From: Candidatus Falkowella caecavicola
GTDB taxonomy: Bacteria > Bacillota > Clostridia > Oscillospirales > Ruminococcaceae
Assembly: GCA_904420125.1 (NCBI GenBank)
Contig: CAJFUK010000047.1
Span: forward strand, 1 to 64,000
Direction of reading: 5' to 3'
DNA: 64,000 nt
A program made the position numbers and the translations under genes. Of the stretch, positions 18,545 through 27,458 are shown one piece after another; positions within the stretch are counted from its first letter, which is position 1; each line of letters starts with the position of its first letter. Below the pieces are notes generated by a model. That model was given only the letters and a program-made list of their open reading frames with translations, searched no databases and was not told the origin of the DNA.

Positions 18545-19995
18545 GTAAAAAAGCGAGAAATCTGCTGCTGGGCGCAGGGGCTGTGGTCCTGCTTACAGGG
18601 GTGTTGATCATCCTTCTGTTGACCATGCCGGAATCTGATCCTAATGCCTCCCAGACAGAGACCAGTTCTCTCTCGGTCTCCCTGATGAACAAACCCCTTG
18701 ACGCTGTGGAAACCGTTTCGGTACAGAACACCCGAGATACATTCACTGTCCGCCGGATCGGGGAAAATCTCTGGATGGCCGACGGATTGGAAAACACCCG
18801 CCCGGATAACACCATGTACAGTTATCTGGCAGAGTATTCCGCAGTCATCACCGCCTCCCGGCTGATTGAAGAATCGCCGGAGGATCTGAAAAAATATGGG
18901 TTGGATGTACCACAGGCACATGTGGATATCTCCTATACCGATGGGGACAGCATTTCCCTGTCTATCGGAGGAAAAGCGCCGGCAGACGGCGGGTATTATG
19001 TGCAGGTCAATGACGAAAGCACCGTCTATCTGATTGTCGGAAGCCGGATGAACCGGTTCCTCGGCACCCGGTATGATTATGTCAGCACGACCGTCATGCC
19101 GATGTCTTCCACCGGCACGGCGGAGGTGACCATCACAGGGATCGAAGTCCGCCGGGATGACCTGGAAAAACCGATTATCCTGGAGGCTGCAAGCGACGAA
19201 GAAGCAAGCGTCAGCCCCTACAACGCCTCCACCCTCAATATGGTCAGCCCCCTCAACGCGCTGGTCAATCCGTCGAACCTTTCTTCCTACCTTTCCTATG
19301 TTTATGTGAACGGTCTGTCCGCTACCGATATTGCCGCGATTGTGGATGGATCCGATCCCGCAACGCTGGCGCCCTACGGACTGGACACGCCGCAGGCAGA
19401 GGTGCTGTATACACTCGAAGACGGGCAGACCGACCGGATCTGTGTTGGGGATGAAATCCTGGATGCGGATGGGAACAGCACCGAAAAATACTACGTCTAC
19501 AAAGAGGGCATTGATGTCGTCTATATTTTCCAGAAAGACAGCCTGCCCTGGCTGACCATGACCCCGAAAGATATTATGTCCACGGTGATTTTGACGCCTT
19601 ACATTGATTATGTAGACACCATCACGTTGGAACTGGGAGACAAGACCTATACCATGGTTCTCTCTGAAACAGGAGAAAATCTGGCGGTGACCATCAACGG
19701 AAGTCCCGTAGATGCAGATAAGTTCCGCACCTACTTCCAGCTGCTTATCAGCGCGCCGGCAGAAGATATTTATCTGGAGCCGCATGACGGCGCGGAGGTT
19801 GCACGTCTGACCTACCATTACCGGGATCCGCAGTTTGACGATGATGTGCTGGTCTTCTCGGAATTGGAGGAACGCAAGCTGCTGGTTTCCTTCAACGGCG
19901 TCAACGGGTTTGTCATCCGTTCCCAGTATATCGATCATCTGGCCACTGAGAGCGAAAAAATTCTCAACAACCAGGAAGTCAACCTGAACTGGTGA
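18541..19995 (+). CDS. DUF4340 domain-containing protein
   Basis: 484 residues with one N-terminal membrane helix (about 7-29) and a long extracytoplasmic region made of two similar halves, each with the DUF4340 pattern of APYGLDTPQAEV and KYGLDVPQAHVDISY. The repeated use of the Y-GLD-P-A motif at about residues 119 and 278 shows the internal duplication. ATG 18541 overlaps the GldG-like stop codon (ATGA), with AGGAGG upstream. DUF4340 proteins are regular companions of GldA/F/G-like exporters; no enzymatic activity is known. Confidence 0.88.
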   Translation: MSKKARNLLLGAGAVVLLTGVLIILLLTMPESDPNASQTETSSLSVSLMNKPLDAVETVSVQNTRDTFTVRRIGENLWMADGLENTRPDNTMYSYLAEYSAVITASRLIEESPEDLKKYGLDVPQAHVDISYTDGDSISLSIGGKAPADGGYYVQVNDESTVYLIVGSRMNRFLGTRYDYVSTTVMPMSSTGTAEVTITGIEVRRDDLEKPIILEAASDEEASVSPYNASTLNMVSPLNALVNPSNLSSYLSYVYVNGLSATDIAAIVDGSDPATLAPYGLDTPQAEVLYTLEDGQTDRICVGDEILDADGNSTEKYYVYKEGIDVVYIFQKDSLPWLTMTPKDIMSTVILTPYIDYVDTITLELGDKTYTMVLSETGENLAVTINGSPVDADKFRTYFQLLISAPAEDIYLEPHDGAEVARLTYHYRDPQFDDDVLVFSELEERKLLVSFNGVNGFVIRSQYIDHLATESEKILNNQEVNLNW

Positions 19996-20005
19996 CGCAG
20001 AGATT

Positions 20006-20043
20006 TCCGGCGGCGGGCCTGTAACCTGCCGCCGGATTCTTCG
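20006..20043 (+). terminator. probable terminator of the ABC exporter operon
   Basis: A GC-rich 9-bp stem (20006-20014 with 20028-20036) is followed by TTCTTCG, a weak T tract. It is just after the DUF4340 stop and before tex. Confidence 0.55.
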
Positions 20044-20094
20044 TGGGCACGGATTGACACAGAACCTCTGAAATAAACAACAAGGAGACAGATC

Positions 20095-22293
20095 ATGGAT
20101 ATCTTGCATCAGCTGCAGAATGAATTTCATCTGCAAAGCACACAGGTGGAAAACACGGTAAAACTGATTGACGAAGGGAATACCATTCCGTTTATCGCCC
20201 GGTACCGCAAAGAACTGACCGGATCCTTAGACGATCAGGTACTGCGGGAACTCTACGAACGGCTGCTGTATCTCCGGGGCCTGGAAAAACGGCGGGAAGA
20301 GGTTGCCGCCGCCATCGATGCGCAGGGGATGCTGTCGGATGAGATCCGGGAAGCAATCGCGCAGGCCACCACGCTGGCGGAGATCGAGGATATTTACCGT
20401 CCCTACCGTCCCAAACGGAAAACACGGGCGTCGGTGGCCAGGGAGCGCGGGCTGCTTCCGTTGGCAGAGTGCCTGCTGGCTCAGGAAGATACGGTGGATC
20501 CGGCGGTGGAAGCGGCAAAATTTATAAATCCGGAAAAGGAAGTACAGACTGCCGAAGACGCGCTGCAAGGAGCCATGGACATCCTTGCCGAGATGATTTC
20601 AGACGATGCGGGCCTGCGTAAGGAGCTGCGGGCCTGTATCCGGAAAAATGGCCGGATTACCAGCAAAGCTGTGGATCCAGAAAAAGACAGCGTATATCAG
20701 ATGTACTATGATTTTTCAGAACCCGTGCTCAAGATTGCCGGGCACCGGATTTTGGCGCTGGATCGCGGAGAACGGGAAGAATTTTTGAAAATTTCCGTGG
20801 ATGTACCGCGGCAGGAAGCATGCAAGCTGGTACAACTGGCTTATGTCCGCCGGGATAACCCCTGCGGACAGCTGGTTTTGGCCGCCTGCGAAGACAGCTA
20901 CGACCGTCTTTTGTTCCCGTCTCTGGAAAGGGAAATCCGCGGGGAAATGACCGATCGGGCCTCTGAACAGGCAATCCGCGTCTTTTCTCAAAATCTGCGC
21001 CAGCTCCTGCTTCAGCCGCCGGTCAAAGGAAGCGTTACCCTCGGACTTGACCCGGCCTATCGTACCGGGTGCAAGATCGCCGTTGTGGACGACACCGGCA
21101 AGGTCCTGGATACCACAGTTGTCTATCCGACCCCACCCCAAAACCGTACCGAAGAGGCCAAACGGGTCTTAAAAAAGCTGATTACGCAACATAAAGTCAC
21201 TACCATCTCGATCGGGAACGGGACAGCCTCCCGCGAAAGCGAAGCTTTTATCGCAGAACTCATTCGGGAACTGCCGTCTCCTGTATCCTATATGGTGGTC
21301 AATGAGGCGGGCGCGTCGGTTTATTCCGCCTCTAAACTGGCCGCAGAAGAATTTCCGGAATATGACGTTTCCCTGCGCAGCGCTGTTTCGATCGCCCGCC
21401 GTCTACAGGATCCGCTGGCAGAACTGGTGAAGATCGATCCAAAGGCCATCGGGGTGGGCCAGTATCAGCACGATATGCCTAAAGCCCGCCTGGATGAAGC
21501 ACTGGGTGGTGTTGTGGAATCCTGCGTCAACTCCGTGGGGGTAGACCTGAATACAGCTTCTCAGCCGTTGCTGGCCCGTGTGGCCGGAATCAATGCGGGA
21601 ATTGCCAAAAATATTGTCGCATATCGGGAGGAAAACGGTGCGTTTTCAGACCGAAAGCAGCTTATGAAAGTGCCTAAACTCGGTAAAAAGGCGTTTGAGC
21701 AGTGTGCCGGTTTCCTGCGGCTGCCGGATGGAAAAAATCCGTTGGATAATACGGCGGTGCACCCGGAAAGCTATGCCGCAGCATGCAGTCTTTTAGAGCA
21801 TTACGGCTATACGCTGGAAGATTTACAGGCGCGCCGCCTGGGAGAACTGCCGGCACGGATGGAGGCGGAAGGGCTGCCGTCGCTGGCAGAACAACTGGGC
21901 GTGGGCGAACCGACTCTCCGGGATATAACAGCCGAACTTCTTAAGCCCGGCCGGGATCCCCGCGATGAGCTGCCAAAGCCGTTGCTGCGCTCGGACGTGC
22001 TGGAACTCAAGGATCTTAAACGCGGTATGGAACTCAAAGGCACGGTGCGTAATGTCACCGACTTCGGCGCATTTGTGGATATCGGCGTACATGAGGATGG
22101 ACTGGTCCATATTTCCCAGATCTGCAGCCGCTTTATCAAACATCCGTTGGAGGCGGTGAAGGTCGGTGATATTGTGACAGTCTGGGTACTGGATGTAGAC
22201 CATAAACGCAAGAGGATCTCGCTGACCATGAAGGGCGCGCCGGCAGGAGAAGAGCCGGAAAAGACAGCGGAGAAAGGCGGAAAACAACAGTGA
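20095..22293 (+). CDS. tex: Tex family RNA-binding transcription factor
   Basis: Cytosolic nucleic-acid-binding protein related to Spt6. 732 residues in the canonical order: N-terminal helical region (TVKLIDEGNTIPFIARYRKE), a YqgF/RNase H-like domain (LGLDPAYRTGCKIAVVDDTG), helix-hairpin-helix repeats (VDLNTASQPLLARVAGI), and a C-terminal S1 domain (GTVRNVTDFGAFVDIGVHE) ending in a short basic tail. Starts at ATG 20095 with AAGGAG. It ends in GTGA overlapping ymdB, so tex and ymdB are cotranscribed and coupled. Confidence 0.96.
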   Translation: MDILHQLQNEFHLQSTQVENTVKLIDEGNTIPFIARYRKELTGSLDDQVLRELYERLLYLRGLEKRREEVAAAIDAQGMLSDEIREAIAQATTLAEIEDIYRPYRPKRKTRASVARERGLLPLAECLLAQEDTVDPAVEAAKFINPEKEVQTAEDALQGAMDILAEMISDDAGLRKELRACIRKNGRITSKAVDPEKDSVYQMYYDFSEPVLKIAGHRILALDRGEREEFLKISVDVPRQEACKLVQLAYVRRDNPCGQLVLAACEDSYDRLLFPSLEREIRGEMTDRASEQAIRVFSQNLRQLLLQPPVKGSVTLGLDPAYRTGCKIAVVDDTGKVLDTTVVYPTPPQNRTEEAKRVLKKLITQHKVTTISIGNGTASRESEAFIAELIRELPSPVSYMVVNEAGASVYSASKLAAEEFPEYDVSLRSAVSIARRLQDPLAELVKIDPKAIGVGQYQHDMPKARLDEALGGVVESCVNSVGVDLNTASQPLLARVAGINAGIAKNIVAYREENGAFSDRKQLMKVPKLGKKAFEQCAGFLRLPDGKNPLDNTAVHPESYAAACSLLEHYGYTLEDLQARRLGELPARMEAEGLPSLAEQLGVGEPTLRDITAELLKPGRDPRDELPKPLLRSDVLELKDLKRGMELKGTVRNVTDFGAFVDIGVHEDGLVHISQICSRFIKHPLEAVKVGDIVTVWVLDVDHKRKRISLTMKGAPAGEEPEKTAEKGGKQQ

Positions 22294-23063
22294 AAATTCT
22301 GATGATAGGCGATGTCGTCGGCGCGGCGGGATGCCGCTGCATTCAGGAAAATCTTTTCCGGATCAGGAAGGAGTTTTCCGCAGATGCGGTGATTGTAAAC
22401 GGGGAAAATTCCGCGGTGGGAAACGGCATGCTGCCAGCATCCGCCGACCTGCTTTTTGGCAGCGGGGCGGATATCGTCACCGGCGGAAATCACAGCTTCC
22501 GCCGTCGGGAAATATACGCCTATCTGGAAGAAAAACCCGGGTGCCTGCGACCGGCGAATGTGCCGGAGGCCTGTCCGGGAACCGGTTTTTATATCCTGGA
22601 TATGGGAAAACGGCGGCTGGCGGTCATTAATCTGATCGGACAGGCCTATATGGATCCGAACGGGTGCCCTTTTGCGGCGGCGGAACAGCTTCTGAAAAAG
22701 GCGGACACCCCCTTTGTGCTGGTGGACTTTCACGCCGAATCCTCCGGCGAGAAAGGTGCCATGGGCTACTTTCTGGATGGACGGGTCAGTCTGGTTGCCG
22801 GAACCCACACCCATGTGCAGACGGCGGATGAACAGATTCTGCCCGGCGGCACCGGGTTTATTACGGATATCGGCATGGTGGGTCCCGTCCATTCCGTACT
22901 GGGAATCAAGCCGGAACTGATTGTCCGGAAGATGACAACGCATTGTCCGGTGCGGTTTGAAGAGGGTACCGGGCCGTGCCGCTTCAACGGCATTTTTGCA
23001 GAGCTGGACGATCAAACCGGAAAATGTCTGGAAATTCAGCGGATTCATCGTTTTTTTAAATGA
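22290..23063 (+). CDS. ymdB: YmdB family metallophosphoesterase
   Basis: Dinuclear-metal phosphodiesterase hydrolysing cyclic nucleotides; in Bacillus it affects biofilm and nanotube formation. 257 residues. Metal-binding motifs visible are IGDVVG at the N terminus, VNGENSAVGNG, GGNHSF, VDFHAE and GTHTHVQTAD. Start GTG 22290 overlaps the tex stop (GTGA), with AAAGGCGG upstream. It is followed by spoVS, the same neighbour as in Bacillus; rny, the third partner there, lies at the left end of this window. Confidence 0.94.
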   Translation: MKILMIGDVVGAAGCRCIQENLFRIRKEFSADAVIVNGENSAVGNGMLPASADLLFGSGADIVTGGNHSFRRREIYAYLEEKPGCLRPANVPEACPGTGFYILDMGKRRLAVINLIGQAYMDPNGCPFAAAEQLLKKADTPFVLVDFHAESSGEKGAMGYFLDGRVSLVAGTHTHVQTADEQILPGGTGFITDIGMVGPVHSVLGIKPELIVRKMTTHCPVRFEEGTGPCRFNGIFAELDDQTGKCLEIQRIHRFFK

Positions 23064-23095
23064 GCGCCAGCCGACAGGTTTTCATGAAAAATTTC

Positions 23096-23124
23096 TTGCA
23101 AAGCCGGTTAAAATACGTTACAAT
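23096..23124 (+). promoter_or_regulatory. predicted promoter of spoVS
   Basis: TTGCAA (23096-23101), 17-bp spacer, TACAAT (23119-23124), a near-consensus sigma-A promoter about 90 bp upstream of spoVS. In Bacillus spoVS is sigma-H dependent; no clear sigma-H box was recognised here. Confidence 0.7.
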
Positions 23125-23150
23125 AGAAATAGCAAACAGTCAGTGCAATC

Positions 23151-23181
23151 CGCAGCCCCTTCCGCCAAAAACGGGGCTGCG
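23151..23181 (+). other. stem-loop in the spoVS leader
   Basis: A 9-bp perfect stem (23151-23159 with 23173-23181, 13-nt loop) lies between the promoter and the spoVS ribosome site, with no T run after it. Probably an mRNA 5' structure. Confidence 0.6.
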
Positions 23182-23215
23182 CAGGATGAATATGGCGGGG
23201 AAAGGGGTTTTGATA

Positions 23216-23476
23216 ATGGATATTCTGAAAGTATCGGCCAGATCGGCGCCAAATTCGGTGGCCGGTGCAATTGCAGGCGTCATCCGGGAAAAGGGTGAAG
23301 TAGAAGTGCAGGCAGTGGGTGCGGGCGCTGCCAATCAGGCAATCAAAGCGATCGCAATCGCACGGGGATATCTCGCTCCCGCCGGGCTTGACATTATCTG
23401 CATCCCGGCCTTTGGCAATGTAGAGATTGATATGGTGGAGCGGACAGCAATCCGCCTGATTGTTCAGCCGCGCTAG
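23216..23476 (+). CDS. spoVS: stage V sporulation protein S
   Basis: Small sporulation regulator of the Alba-like fold. 86 residues, the exact family length, with the strongly conserved MDILKVSARSAPNSVAGAIAG opening split over a nucleic-acid-binding beta-alpha core and AIAIARGYLAPAGLDIICIP in the second half. A longer ORF runs upstream to 23060, but ATG 23216 matches the family N terminus and has AAAGGGG upstream. Its presence marks the organism as a likely endospore former. Confidence 0.97.
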   Translation: MDILKVSARSAPNSVAGAIAGVIREKGEVEVQAVGAGAANQAIKAIAIARGYLAPAGLDIICIPAFGNVEIDMVERTAIRLIVQPR

Positions 23477-23505
23477 ACGCCAGGCTGTTGAATTTGTATT
23501 TCGGG

Positions 23506-23538
23506 AGGACCACCGGGCAGCGATCCGGTGGTCCTTTT
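23506..23538 (+). terminator. terminator of spoVS
   Basis: An 11-bp perfect stem (23506-23516 with 23525-23535, 8-nt loop) followed by TTTT. Confidence 0.85.
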
Positions 23539-23562
23539 GCAGGAGGGACAGGAGGAATCTTT

Positions 23563-25200
23563 TTGCGGCGTTTTGTTCTGATCAGCCTGCTTTGCGGGGC
23601 GGTTTTATTTTTGGCAGGCTGTTCTTATTTTGATATGTTTTTAGCGCCAACGTCTTCGACCGAAGAGGAAAGCCAGGTTGCTACCGGGGGGTATGTCCAG
23701 GATGAGCTGCCCGCCATTACCTTACCGGCATATACCGCTGACTCGTTCAGCCCCTATCAGGCACAAAGCCTGGTCAACCTTAACCTGATGCCGCTTCTGT
23801 ATGAATCGCTGGTGCGAATTACACCGGCGTATACAGTCGAATACAGACTGGCCGAAACGGTAAGCGTTTCCGGTCTGACCTGCCGGGTGACACTGCGGGA
23901 AAATGCGGTTTTTTCCAACGGAGAGCCGGTGACGGCAGACGATCTGCTCTATTCGGTTGCACAGGCTTTATCGGTCCCGGACAGCTATTACGGCAAGCGG
24001 CTGGAGAATCTGGCCGGGGTCGAAAAGGACGGCAGTGACACCGTCGTCTTTTCCCTGAAAAGTCCGGATCAATTATTCGCCTATACACTGGATTTCCCAG
24101 TGGTGCAGTCCGGCTCCGCCGGTGAACAGGAGGCAACCGGCGGCGGGCGGTATATTCTCAGGATGCAGAACAACCAGTATTATCTGGAAGAAAATCCTAA
24201 CCGTTTGTTTGCGGATACGGAGCCGCTTTATTATGACAGGATCGGTTTGCTGACCGTACCGGATGAGGATGCGATGATTTCCAGCGTAGCGGCCGGTACG
24301 CTGTCGGCCATGTATACCGATCTGAGCGGCGGCAGTATCAGCGGGGTCGGCGCCGCACTCAAATACGTACCGTCCAACAACCTGTTTTACCTGGGGATCG
24401 GCAAGCCTTTAATATCTGAAGGTACAACTCTGCCCGAAAAAACGCCGGAACAGACGCTTTTGGAAAACGCGGATTTCAGGCAGGCGCTTTCCCTGCTGAT
24501 GGATCGGAATTTGCTGTTATCCCAGGCGTTCGGCGGGCATGGGGAGAGCGTAACCATTCCCTTTCCGCCGGCGTTTACCCGTGCGCAAAGCGATGGGGAC
24601 GATCCGCTGTTTTTCTCGAGTGAAGCGGATCTGGAAGCAGCCGGGCTGCTGCTGGATCAGGCCGGATTATCCGGCAGGGATCCGGAAACCGGACTGCGCG
24701 CCCTGCCGGACGGGACGCTGCCGACGTTTGAAATTCTGTATCCCGCCGGCAATTCCGCCAAAGCGCTCCTTGCCGCGCAGATAACGGCAGCGCTGAAATC
24801 CGCCGGGCTTTCCGCCAAGGCCACTGAGCTGACGTTTGCCGCTTATTCTGAAAGGATTGCCGCCGGGACATACCATCTGTATGTGGGCGAGGTCCGGCTA
24901 AACAACCGGCCGGGACTGGAAGCGTTCCTGGGACGGGCGGTTGGAGCAGAGGCTGAGAACACGGAAACCCCTGTGCCGGAGAGCCTGTTGACCGGGCTAA
25001 ATCAAACCGTGACAGATGCTTACCGGTCTTTTTTGGAGGGGCGGATCTCTTTTGATGAATTTGCCGCTGTTTTCCTCGAAGAAACACCGTTTATCCCGCT
25101 GTTTTTTCGTTCACATGCGGTCGTATATCACCGGGATTTAAAGACGGAAATGCAGACATCGGTGTCTGATGTCTATTATAATATCGGAGAATGGTCCTGA
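23563..25200 (+). CDS. extracytoplasmic oligopeptide-type solute-binding lipoprotein
   Basis: 545 residues from TTG 23563, which follows AGGAGG at seven bases. A longer ORF from 23488 crosses the spoVS terminator and is not credible. A signal peptide with lipobox FLAGC places the lipidated cysteine at residue 20. The rest is a family 5 (DppA/OppA-like) periplasmic-binding fold: LMPLLYESLVRI, VFSNGEPVTADDLLYSVAQAL, and a late LLMDRNLLLSQAF segment. No permease or ATPase gene is next to it, so it is an orphan; transport through a system encoded elsewhere, or a sensory role, is inference. Confidence 0.88.
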   Translation: MRRFVLISLLCGAVLFLAGCSYFDMFLAPTSSTEEESQVATGGYVQDELPAITLPAYTADSFSPYQAQSLVNLNLMPLLYESLVRITPAYTVEYRLAETVSVSGLTCRVTLRENAVFSNGEPVTADDLLYSVAQALSVPDSYYGKRLENLAGVEKDGSDTVVFSLKSPDQLFAYTLDFPVVQSGSAGEQEATGGGRYILRMQNNQYYLEENPNRLFADTEPLYYDRIGLLTVPDEDAMISSVAAGTLSAMYTDLSGGSISGVGAALKYVPSNNLFYLGIGKPLISEGTTLPEKTPEQTLLENADFRQALSLLMDRNLLLSQAFGGHGESVTIPFPPAFTRAQSDGDDPLFFSSEADLEAAGLLLDQAGLSGRDPETGLRALPDGTLPTFEILYPAGNSAKALLAAQITAALKSAGLSAKATELTFAAYSERIAAGTYHLYVGEVRLNNRPGLEAFLGRAVGAEAENTETPVPESLLTGLNQTVTDAYRSFLEGRISFDEFAAVFLEETPFIPLFFRSHAVVYHRDLKTEMQTSVSDVYYNIGEWS

Positions 25201-25256
25201 TTTTTAGAAAAATCCAAAGGAAAACGCGGAAAAGGCTATGCAGAACCGCGGAAATC

Positions 25257-25265
25257 TGCTATAAT
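25257..25265 (+). promoter_or_regulatory. extended -10 promoter of the Asp23-fakA operon
   Basis: TGC-TATAAT at 25257-25265, about 72 bp upstream of the Asp23 gene. No convincing -35. Confidence 0.6.
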
Positions 25266-25336
25266 AAAAAATCATACCTCCTGTATCGCAAACCGTTGCA
25301 GGAGCAGTCCGAAAAAAAAGGGGGAGGCAATCGTTT

Positions 25337-25699
25337 ATGGTTCGACTGGAAAACCATTTGGGAACTATTGATATTTCGCATGAATTTCTGGTAAATCTTG
25401 TGGGCGGAACGGCGGTCAATTGTTTCGGTGTTGCCGGTATGGCGCCTACAAGCGTCAGTCAGGGCCTGCGAGGTTATTTAACCGGCAAACGGGGACAGAA
25501 AGAGCTGGACCGCGGGATTCGGGTGCGGTATCTGCGCCAGAAACTGACGATTGACCTGCATATTATTGTGACGTATGGAATGAACATTTCTGCCGTTGTC
25601 CAAAGCATTACAAATAAGGTGCGGTATACGGTAGAAGAGACAACGGGGATTCCGGTACACCGCGTCAACGTTTTTGTTGACGGCATGCATACAGAATAA
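25337..25699 (+). CDS. Asp23/Gls24 family envelope stress protein
   Basis: 120 residues of the Asp23/Gls24 family, membrane-associated cell-envelope stress proteins. The GNHLGTIDISHEFL-like opening is present as ENHLGTIDISHEFL, and the C terminus has VRYTVEETTGIPVHRVNVFVDG, the defining segment. The acidic/basic alternating stretch KLTIDLHIIVTYG is the central beta strand pair. The gene is directly upstream of fakA, a conserved pairing in Clostridia and Bacilli, with 29 bp between. Confidence 0.93.
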   Translation: MVRLENHLGTIDISHEFLVNLVGGTAVNCFGVAGMAPTSVSQGLRGYLTGKRGQKELDRGIRVRYLRQKLTIDLHIIVTYGMNISAVVQSITNKVRYTVEETTGIPVHRVNVFVDGMHTE

Positions 25700-25728
25700 G
25701 AGCAGGATAAGGAGTGCAGATAGCTGTG

Positions 25729-27378
25729 ATGAACGGAATGCAGCTTCGGGATGCCATCATTTCCGGAGCAAATCATATTATTAACCAGAAAAAGATGGTG
25801 GATGAATTAAACGTCTTTCCGGTGCCGGACGGGGATACGGGCACCAATATGTCGATGACGATTACAGCCGGTGCAAAAGCTCTGGCCGCGCTGCGGGAGC
25901 CCACCGTCACCGAGACTGCCGACGCAGCGGCTTCCGCTTTTCTCCGGGGGGCCAGAGGAAATTCCGGCGTCATCCTCTCTCTTCTGTTTCGCGGGATTTC
26001 TCAAGGGCTGAAAGGGAAAACCGAGGCAGATGGGGCGGATCTGGCCGCCGCTCTGGGCGAAGGGGTTAAATCTGCGTATAAAGCCGTGATGAACCCAACC
26101 GAAGGGACCATCCTGACGGTTGCCCGCGTTGCGGCGGAAAAAGCAAAGGAAACCGCACTTTCCACCAATGATCCGTCCGTCGTTATGCGGACCATTCTGG
26201 ATGCGGCGCGGGAAACCCTGGCGCAGACGCCGGAAATGCTGCCGGTCCTGAAAAAAGCCGGCGTTGTAGACGCGGGCGGCATGGGACTTGTGGTGATTTT
26301 CGAGGGAATGCACGCCGTCCTCTGTGAAGGCCGGATGATCGCCTCGCAGGAAAAACCGGAAAAGGATTCTGTTGCCCCTGCCGAACGGTCGCACCGGGCT
26401 GTCGCAGATGCAGACGAGGACATCCGGTTCGGGTACTGTACCGAGTATATTGTTAACCGGAGCCCGGAAAAGAAGGATCCGCTCGCACTTCGCGCCTATC
26501 TCGAGTCCATCGGCGACTGTGTTGTCGTGGTGGACGATGACGAGATCATCAAGGTGCATGTGCATACCAACGCACCCGGCAATGCGATCCAGGAAGGGCT
26601 GAAATACGGTTATCTGACCAACATGAAGATCGATAACATGCGTTTCCAGCATGAAAATAAAGTACACGAAGCAAACCAGATGGAGAAAGAGCAGGATTAT
26701 GCGGCAGTGGATCCGGAGATCCCCTTCGGATTCGTTGCAGTCGGCGCAGGCGCCGGTATCCACTCCCTGTTTGGAGATCTGGGTGTAAACCGGGTCGTCA
26801 GCGGCGGACAGACCATGAATCCAAGCACCGACGATATTCTGCGGGCCATTCAGTCTGTGCCCGCACAAAACGTATTTGTTCTGCCTAACAATAAAAACAT
26901 TATTATGGCCGCAGAACAGGCGGTTGCCCTGGCTGACCGAAATGTCTGTGTTTTGCAGACGCGGACCATCCCGCAGGGAATCGCCGCCATGCTGGCGTTT
27001 GACCCGGAAGCGTCCTTTGCAGATAACCGCCTTTCCATGACCAAGGCCTTTGACCGGGTTTCCACCGGACAGGTGACTTTTGCCGCCAGAGATTCCGATT
27101 TTGACGGGCATAAAATTAAACAGGGAGAAATCCTGGCAATTGAAAACGGCAAGCTGACCTTTGTGGAAAGGGATGTGGCCAAGGCTACCTACAAACTGAC
27201 ACGCGGCATGCTCAAACGCGGATCAGAGTATGTAACCCTGATTTACGGTGCTGACGTAACCGACGAACAGGCGGAGGCGTTGTATCAGGTGATGACCGAA
27301 AAGTTTGGGGATGATGTGGAGATCACCCTGGTCAACGGCGGCCAGCCGGTGTATTACTATATTATTTCCGTGGAATAA
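25729..27378 (+). CDS. fakA: DAK2 domain fatty acid kinase subunit FakA
   Basis: ATP-binding subunit of the two-component fatty acid kinase; it phosphorylates fatty acids carried by a FakB/DegV protein for phospholipid synthesis. About 549 residues. N-terminal DhaL domain with NVFPVPDGDTGTNMSMT (metal-binding aspartates) and LRGARGNSGVILSLLFRGI, then a middle domain with VDAGGMGLVVIFEGM, and a C-terminal domain (VSGGQTMNPSTDDILRAI). The start may be ATG 25729 or the GTG immediately before; AAGGAG lies 12-14 bases upstream. No FakB/DegV gene is nearby. The terminator at 27393-27419 ends the operon. Confidence 0.92.
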   Translation: MNGMQLRDAIISGANHIINQKKMVDELNVFPVPDGDTGTNMSMTITAGAKALAALREPTVTETADAAASAFLRGARGNSGVILSLLFRGISQGLKGKTEADGADLAAALGEGVKSAYKAVMNPTEGTILTVARVAAEKAKETALSTNDPSVVMRTILDAARETLAQTPEMLPVLKKAGVVDAGGMGLVVIFEGMHAVLCEGRMIASQEKPEKDSVAPAERSHRAVADADEDIRFGYCTEYIVNRSPEKKDPLALRAYLESIGDCVVVVDDDEIIKVHVHTNAPGNAIQEGLKYGYLTNMKIDNMRFQHENKVHEANQMEKEQDYAAVDPEIPFGFVAVGAGAGIHSLFGDLGVNRVVSGGQTMNPSTDDILRAIQSVPAQNVFVLPNNKNIIMAAEQAVALADRNVCVLQTRTIPQGIAAMLAFDPEASFADNRLSMTKAFDRVSTGQVTFAARDSDFDGHKIKQGEILAIENGKLTFVERDVAKATYKLTRGMLKRGSEYVTLIYGADVTDEQAEALYQVMTEKFGDDVEITLVNGGQPVYYYIISVE

Positions 27379-27392
27379 AGAGCCGATGGCAG

Positions 27393-27419
27393 AGCGGGCG
27401 GTTTTCCGCCCGCTTTTTT
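27393..27419 (+). terminator. terminator of the Asp23-fakA operon
   Basis: A 9-bp GC-rich stem (27393-27401 with 27406-27414, TTTT loop) followed by six T. Confidence 0.92.
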
Positions 27420-27458
27420 ATCCGGGAATGCAGGAGACAGGGGGCAGAGAACAGGGAA

